A stretch of 18,199 nucleotides of DNA from Steroidobacteraceae bacterium (GTDB taxonomy: Bacteria; Pseudomonadota; Gammaproteobacteria; Steroidobacterales; Steroidobacteraceae): assembly GCA_025927665.1 (NCBI GenBank), contig JAICKZ010000020.1, positions 1-18,199 on the forward strand, read 5' to 3'. Position 1 is the first letter of the stretch; each line of letters opens with the position of its first letter. Shown here in pieces: positions 14,509 to 18,199 of the stretch. Below the pieces are notes generated by a model. The model saw nothing but the letters and a program-made list of their open reading frames with translations, was not told the origin of the DNA and ran no database searches. A program made the position numbers and the translations under genes.

Positions 14509-15602
14509 TTTATTGTCGTAATAACAGGCGTGGACACGACGACATCAAGATTCTGTGCACGATGCCGTAAAGCATGATCCATTAACACCAACGCCAACAT
14601 CGCTTCTGCAATGGGCGTGGCGCGCAATCCTACGCAAGGATCATGTCGACCTGTAGTGCTAACCTCTATCGGATCGCCGTTCACGTCGATGGTCTGACCG
14701 GCAAGACTGATACTTGACGTTGGCTTCAACGCCATGCTCACCAGAATATCTTGTCCGGAAGATATACCACCTAACACGCCGCCTGCATTATTGCTACGAA
14801 AGCCGGTTGGCGTCATCTCATCGCGATGTTCGCTGCCCTTCTGTACAACACTGAGAAAGCCTGCGCCAATCTCCACCCCTTTCACCGCGTTGATGCTCAT
14901 CATCGCATAAGCAATTTCTGCATCAAGACGATCGAAAATTGGTTCACCCCATCCAGGTGGCACGCCAGTAGCAACTACATTCACCCGTGCGCCAATCGAA
15001 TCCTCTTCACGCCGAATGTTGGTCATGTACTGCTCAAGCTCAGCAATACGCGATGGATCAGCACAAAAAAATGGATTGTCATCGACAGCATTCAAATCAA
15101 CTGCATCTAACTTGATTGGACCTATCTGTGCAAGATACCCGCGAATACTAACGCCGTAACGTTCTAGCAAGTACTTGCGTGCAATCGCACCTGCTGCTAC
15201 GCGCATGACGGTTTCACGCGCTGAAGAACGCCCACCGCCACGATAATCACGGAAGCCATATTTTTGTTGATAAGTGTAATCAGCATGACCAGGGCGAAAA
15301 CGATCTTTGATCTTCTCGTAATCGCGTGAGCGCTGATCAGTATTCTCCACCAACAAACCAATGGGCGTACCGGTGGTCTTGCCTTCAAACACACCGGAAA
15401 GAATTTAGACCTGATCTGGTTCCTTGCGTTGACTGGTGAAGCGCGAAGTACCCGTACGACGACGCTCTACATCGCGTTGAATATCTTCTTCCGTTAAGCT
15501 CATTCCCGGCGGACATCCATCGACAATACAGCCGAGCGCCGGTCCATGACTTTCGCCAAAAGAGGTAACGGTAAACAACTTGCCAATCGTGTTGCCAGAC
15601 AT
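14502..15602 (-). pseudogene. aroC: Chorismate synthase interrupted by one in-frame TAA (codon 66)
   Basis: Chorismate synthase makes chorismate from EPSP with reduced FMN, the last common step to aromatic amino acids, folate and quinones. Read through, this gene would give 366 residues (E. coli has 361) with all family motifs: MSGNTIGKLF, SFGESHG, RRRTGTSRFTSQRKEPDQV, RPGHADYTY, GGGRSSARETV, GAFGG-like SSGQDILVSMALKPTSSI, and GRHDPCVGLRATPIAEAM. But codon 66 (15405-15407) is TAA, where E. coli has lysine (DQV-K-ILSGV). The frame does not change. A single AAA to TAA change explains it. The 65-residue fragment keeps the GESHG histidine and the 300-residue remainder the rest; neither should work alone. 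The rest is undamaged, so the lesion is recent or a sequencing error. It lies 61 bp after prmB. Confidence 0.9.
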
Positions 15603-15663
15603 TAATTACACGTTCTGAAAAATATGATGCAACATTGTAGCTGGTTATCAGTCGCTGAGCATA

Positions 15664-16560
15664 TCAGCTGAATACATCACAATACGCTTGCAGTTGTGCC
15701 GCGCTCAAAGCAAAGACGCCACCACCACCATGCTCAAATTCCAACCACATAAAGGGCACTTTTGGAAAAGCCTTCTCCAGCGCGTGCTCTGAATCACCAA
15801 CTTCAACCACCAGCAATCCATGGGGTTCAAGGTAAGCCGCGGCATCGGCCAAAATACGACGTACAATTTCCAGTCCATCAACACCTGCACGCAATCCCAA
15901 TTCGGGTTCACGCAAGTATTCTTCGGGTAATTTTGCCATTTCAGCATGACTGACATAAGGCGGGTTTGAGACAATCAGATCATAGCGTTGCTTGACGATG
16001 CCTTTGAATACATCGGACTGTACGGCCTGCACGCGTAATTGCAATTGAAAGCGCTCAATGTTGATCTGCGTTACCGCAAGTGCATCTTGCGAGATATCCG
16101 CGGCATCAACATTCGCTTGCGGAAAAGCCAATGCGCAAGCAATAGCAATGCAGCCGGACCCCGTACCAATGTCGAGAATTCGTCTGACCTTATTGACATC
16201 TATCCATGGTTGAAACTGTTGATGAATAAGCTCTGCGAAGGGTGAACGTGGTACCAATACGCGTTCATCTACGTAGAATTCATGCCCTGCAAACCACATA
16301 CGACGAGTCAAATATGCTGCAGGTTTGCGCGATTGAATGCGCCGTTCCACCAGATCACGTGCGGCCGCGACTTGAGCATCGTTCAGCGCCAGTTGATAGC
16401 ATGTTGGCGCTTGACTATGCGACAGGTTTGCGCTGAAGAACACCAATTCGGCGGCCTCATCCAGTGCGTTGTCCGAACCATGTCCAAAAAAAACGCTCCC
16501 GTTTTCCAGCCGAGTCGCAAGTTCGTGTATCAATTGCTCAACGAGCATTAAGTTACCCAT
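15664..16560 (-). CDS. prmB: 50S ribosomal protein uL3 glutamine methyltransferase
   Basis: PrmB methylates a glutamine of ribosomal protein L3. The 298-aa protein has the helical N-terminal domain of the PrmA/PrmC-type glutamine methylases, the conserved segment VLVPRSPFAELI (102-112), the SAM-binding motif LDIGTGSGCIAI (129-140), and the catalytic NPPY (199-202). The PRSPFAEL signature separates PrmB from PrmC, and the prmB-aroC order is standard in Gammaproteobacteria. I start at the ATG ending at 16560; a second in-frame ATG four codons in (MLVEQLIHEL, ending at 16548) is equally possible. It is divergent from the SCO1 gene. Confidence 0.94.
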   Translation of the reverse strand: MGNLMLVEQLIHELATRLENGSVFFGHGSDNALDEAAELVFFSANLSHSQAPTCYQLALNDAQVAAARDLVERRIQSRKPAAYLTRRMWFAGHEFYVDERVLVPRSPFAELIHQQFQPWIDVNKVRRILDIGTGSGCIAIACALAFPQANVDAADISQDALAVTQINIERFQLQLRVQAVQSDVFKGIVKQRYDLIVSNPPYVSHAEMAKLPEEYLREPELGLRAGVDGLEIVRRILADAAAYLEPHGLLVVEVGDSEHALEKAFPKVPFMWLEFEHGGGGVFALSAAQLQAYCDVFS

Positions 16561-16590
16561 CCATTATTCAAATGCATATTGAAAAATGCA

Positions 16591-16619
16591 GTGAATGATA
16601 AAGCCACTGATGTAATAAT
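16591..16619 (+). promoter_or_regulatory. Candidate extended -10 promoter for the SCO1-psd-epmA group
   Basis: GTGAAT (16591-16596) and AATAAT (16614-16619) are 17 bp apart, with TGT directly before the -10 as in extended -10 promoters. It lies in the divergent gap with prmB, about 28 bp before the ATG of the SCO1 gene. Confidence 0.45.
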
Positions 16620-16646
16620 GCGCGCTTGAATTTTCCTATCTCAGTT

Positions 16647-17267
16647 ATGCAAAAGCAGCAACAAAAATTTGTCTTCCTGATCATGGTGATTGCCATACTG
16701 CTCGGCGGGTGGCTCGCCAATGTCGTCGCTCATGTACGTCAAACGCCACTGGCGTTGCAGACCGGTACGTTAATTTCTCCGCCACGATCGTTGCCTAAGT
16801 TTGTTTTACAAGACATGCATGGTCAAAGTGTGTCACAAACGACGTTGGCTGGACGCTGGAGTGTATTGTTTTTTGGTTATACTTCTTGCCCCGATGTGTG
16901 TCCCACAACCTTGGCGCAACTATCACAGGTACATAAAGCACTGGCCGGCTTACCGGCAGCATCACAACCACAATTTATTTTTATTTCAGTTGATCCCAAG
17001 CGGGACACCGCTGCAAAACTAATCAGCTATTTGCAATACTTCGATGCTGATTTCCAAGGCTTTACCGGCACACCAGCACAACTCGATACATTCACCAAAG
17101 CACTGGGAGTCCCCGTCATCATTCAATCAACGGCAGATGGTGCGTACACCGTCGATCACTCCGCATCGTTGTTTGTAATTAATCCTCAGCAACAATTGGC
17201 TGCAGTGATTTCGCCGCCGTATCAAACCTCTGCGCTTGCCAGTGACTTGCGATTGCTGACACATTAA
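16647..17267 (+). CDS. SCO1/SenC-family copper chaperone for cytochrome c oxidase
   Basis: SCO proteins are membrane-anchored, thioredoxin-like periplasmic proteins that deliver copper to the CuA centre of cytochrome oxidase. The 206-aa product has one N-terminal membrane anchor (about 8-27), then the soluble domain with the copper ligands Cys81 and Cys85 (TSCPDVCPTTLAQL) and His171 (VDHSASLFVINP), plus ISVDPKRDT. All three copper ligands are present. The ATG at 16647 gives a normal anchor; an in-frame TTG at 16626 would add seven residues. No Shine-Dalgarno is obvious. It ends 14 bp before psd, so the two are probably cotranscribed, though the functions are unrelated. Confidence 0.93.
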   Translation: MQKQQQKFVFLIMVIAILLGGWLANVVAHVRQTPLALQTGTLISPPRSLPKFVLQDMHGQSVSQTTLAGRWSVLFFGYTSCPDVCPTTLAQLSQVHKALAGLPAASQPQFIFISVDPKRDTAAKLISYLQYFDADFQGFTGTPAQLDTFTKALGVPVIIQSTADGAYTVDHSASLFVINPQQQLAAVISPPYQTSALASDLRLLTH

Positions 17268-17281
17268 AAAGAAGATCATTT

Positions 17282-18139
17282 GTGAAGGCTCAACTATTTG
17301 CAACGATGCAGTATCTGCTGCCCAAACATGGATTGTCGCGCCTGATGCATGCATTGACTCGTGTTCGCTGGCCATGGTTAAAATCGTTAAGCATCGATGT
17401 ATTCTTGCGCAATTTCAAAGTTGATATGCATGAAGCTGCCGAACCCGATCCTTATGCATATGAAAGCTTCAATGCATTCTTCACACGCACCTTGAAACCA
17501 TCTGCACGACCGATTGCGGCTGATGCCGATGCCTTTGTCAGTCCCGTTGATGGCACTCTTAGTCAGATTGGCATTATCGATGACCACTCAATGCTTCAAG
17601 CAAAAGGTCATCAATATTCATTGTTCACGTTACTTGCAGGGAATGAAGAACTGGCACAACGTTATCGTGGTGGTAGTTATGCATGCATTTATCTCGCTCC
17701 TTTCAATTACCATCGCATTCACATGCCTTTGACCGGCATATTGACCACGACGATTTATGTTCCCGGCGATTTATTCAGTGTCAACCTTGCCACAGCGCAG
17801 CATGTTCCCAATCTTTTTGCACGCAATGAACGTGTCATCTGCGATTTTGATTCTTCACAAACTCGATTTGCAATGGCGTTCATTGGCGCGCTGTTTGTAG
17901 GCAGTATTGAAACGGTATGGGCAGGTGAAATCAATCCCATACCGCGTCACAAAACCATTGTGCAACTTGATAAAGGTCGGGGCCTGCAGTTGAACAAAGG
18001 CGTAGAGGCTGGACGTTTCAACATGGGCTCAACAGTCATCGTGTTAGTTGAATGTGATCGAATGGAATGGAATAACAGTCTGCAATCAGGCAGCGCGGTT
18101 AAATTAGGTCAACGCCTTGGCACATTAAAAACTTCATGA
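17282..18139 (+). CDS. psd: Phosphatidylserine decarboxylase proenzyme
   Basis: Psd decarboxylates phosphatidylserine to phosphatidylethanolamine at the inner membrane. The 285-aa proenzyme must cut itself to make the pyruvoyl group from a serine. The charge-relay residues Asp90 (SPVDGTLSQ) and His147 (YHRIHMP) and the cleavage site Gly249-Ser250 (FNMGSTVIV) are all present; the usual LGST reads MGST. YVPGDLFSVN and NLFARNERVICDFD are diagnostic. The start is GTG at 17282, with AAGAAGA upstream as a fair ribosome binding site, and the N-terminus matches E. coli (QYLLPK near residue 10). Its TGA overlaps the next ATG by 4 bp. Confidence 0.96.
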   Translation: MKAQLFATMQYLLPKHGLSRLMHALTRVRWPWLKSLSIDVFLRNFKVDMHEAAEPDPYAYESFNAFFTRTLKPSARPIAADADAFVSPVDGTLSQIGIIDDHSMLQAKGHQYSLFTLLAGNEELAQRYRGGSYACIYLAPFNYHRIHMPLTGILTTTIYVPGDLFSVNLATAQHVPNLFARNERVICDFDSSQTRFAMAFIGALFVGSIETVWAGEINPIPRHKTIVQLDKGRGLQLNKGVEAGRFNMGSTVIVLVECDRMEWNNSLQSGSAVKLGQRLGTLKTS

Positions 18140-18199
18140 GTGAAGAGCGACATCATTGGCGTCCGGGCGCAACCTTTACAACACTGGAACGTCGCGCCG
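18136..18199 (+). CDS. epmA: Probable elongation factor P--(R)-beta-lysine ligase, first 21 codons (partial)
   Basis: EpmA is a class II LysRS-like enzyme that attaches beta-lysine to elongation factor P. Only 21 codons are here. They begin MSEERHHWRPGATFTTLERR, which resembles the family N-terminus (an opening MSE, then WxPxA and a short helix). The ATG lies in the psd stop codon (ATGA), giving translational coupling. psd and epmA are also neighbours in E. coli, which supports the call. The fragment is too short for certainty. Confidence 0.7.
   Translation, partial: MSEERHHWRPGATFTTLERRA

Noticed and set aside
14502..15392. The downstream part of aroC as an independent gene starting at GTG 15392
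   Set aside because: It is in frame with the upstream part and lacks the N-terminal GESHG region, and together they make one normal chorismate synthase. A split gene with a natural restart is far less likely than a nonsense mutation or error.
15405..15407. TAA read as an amino acid (recoding or an alternative genetic code)
   Set aside because: TAA is the normal terminator of cysS and the SCO1 gene in this window, and no recoding signal is visible beside codon 66.

Overview
The window looks like chromosomal DNA of a gammaproteobacterium. The evidence is gene content and order: prmB-aroC, asd-fimV-truA-accD, a tRNA cluster next to tig, cysS beside a class I tRNA synthetase divergent from lpxH, and psd overlapping what looks like epmA. 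LpxH, FimV and the acetyl-CoA carboxylase beta subunit point to a Gram-negative cell. Two coding lines I counted by hand are about 48-50% G+C, while the first few hundred bases are much richer. Clear Shine-Dalgarno sequences are rare. I see no transposase, phage gene, CRISPR array or other mobile element, so this is mostly ordinary core genome with a few departures.

Region 1 (1-1224, minus strand): the first codons of trigger factor, preceded by five tRNA genes that are transcribed in the order Pro(UGG), Arg(UCU), His(GUG), Lys(CUU), Leu(UAG). All five encode the 3' CCA. A good sigma70-type promoter precedes tRNA-Pro, and a second candidate precedes tRNA-Leu. The three spacers between Pro, Arg, His and Lys each hold an inverted repeat, the Lys-Leu spacer holds two GC-rich hairpins, and the tig leader holds a 15-bp tandem repeat.

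Region 2 (1310-5050): gltX-cysS on the minus strand, divergent from lpxH (lipid A synthesis). The GluRS gene occupies the place where Pseudomonas has glnS.

Region 3 (5127-7787): an ECF sigma factor with an ECF-like promoter placed so that its message could be leaderless, a DMT-family transporter, and, convergent to it, a methyltransferase resembling the archaeal COG2521 family. The methyltransferase lies 30 bp downstream of accD.

Region 4 (7818-16560, minus strand): prmB, aroC, asd, fimV, truA, accD. This is the classical gammaproteobacterial neighbourhood, but trpF (and trpBA) is missing between truA and accD, and folC is missing after accD. aroC (chorismate synthase) is interrupted by one in-frame TAA at codon 66 where a lysine codon is expected. 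Rho-independent terminators follow aroC and fimV.

Region 5 (16591-18199, plus strand): a SCO1/SenC copper protein, phosphatidylserine decarboxylase (psd), and the first codons of a probable epmA that overlaps the psd stop codon by 4 bp.

No single new multi-gene system stands out. The items most worth a second look are the aroC nonsense codon, the archaeal-type methyltransferase, the gltX-for-glnS replacement, the possible leaderless self-regulated sigma gene, and the compositional break inside the tRNA cluster.
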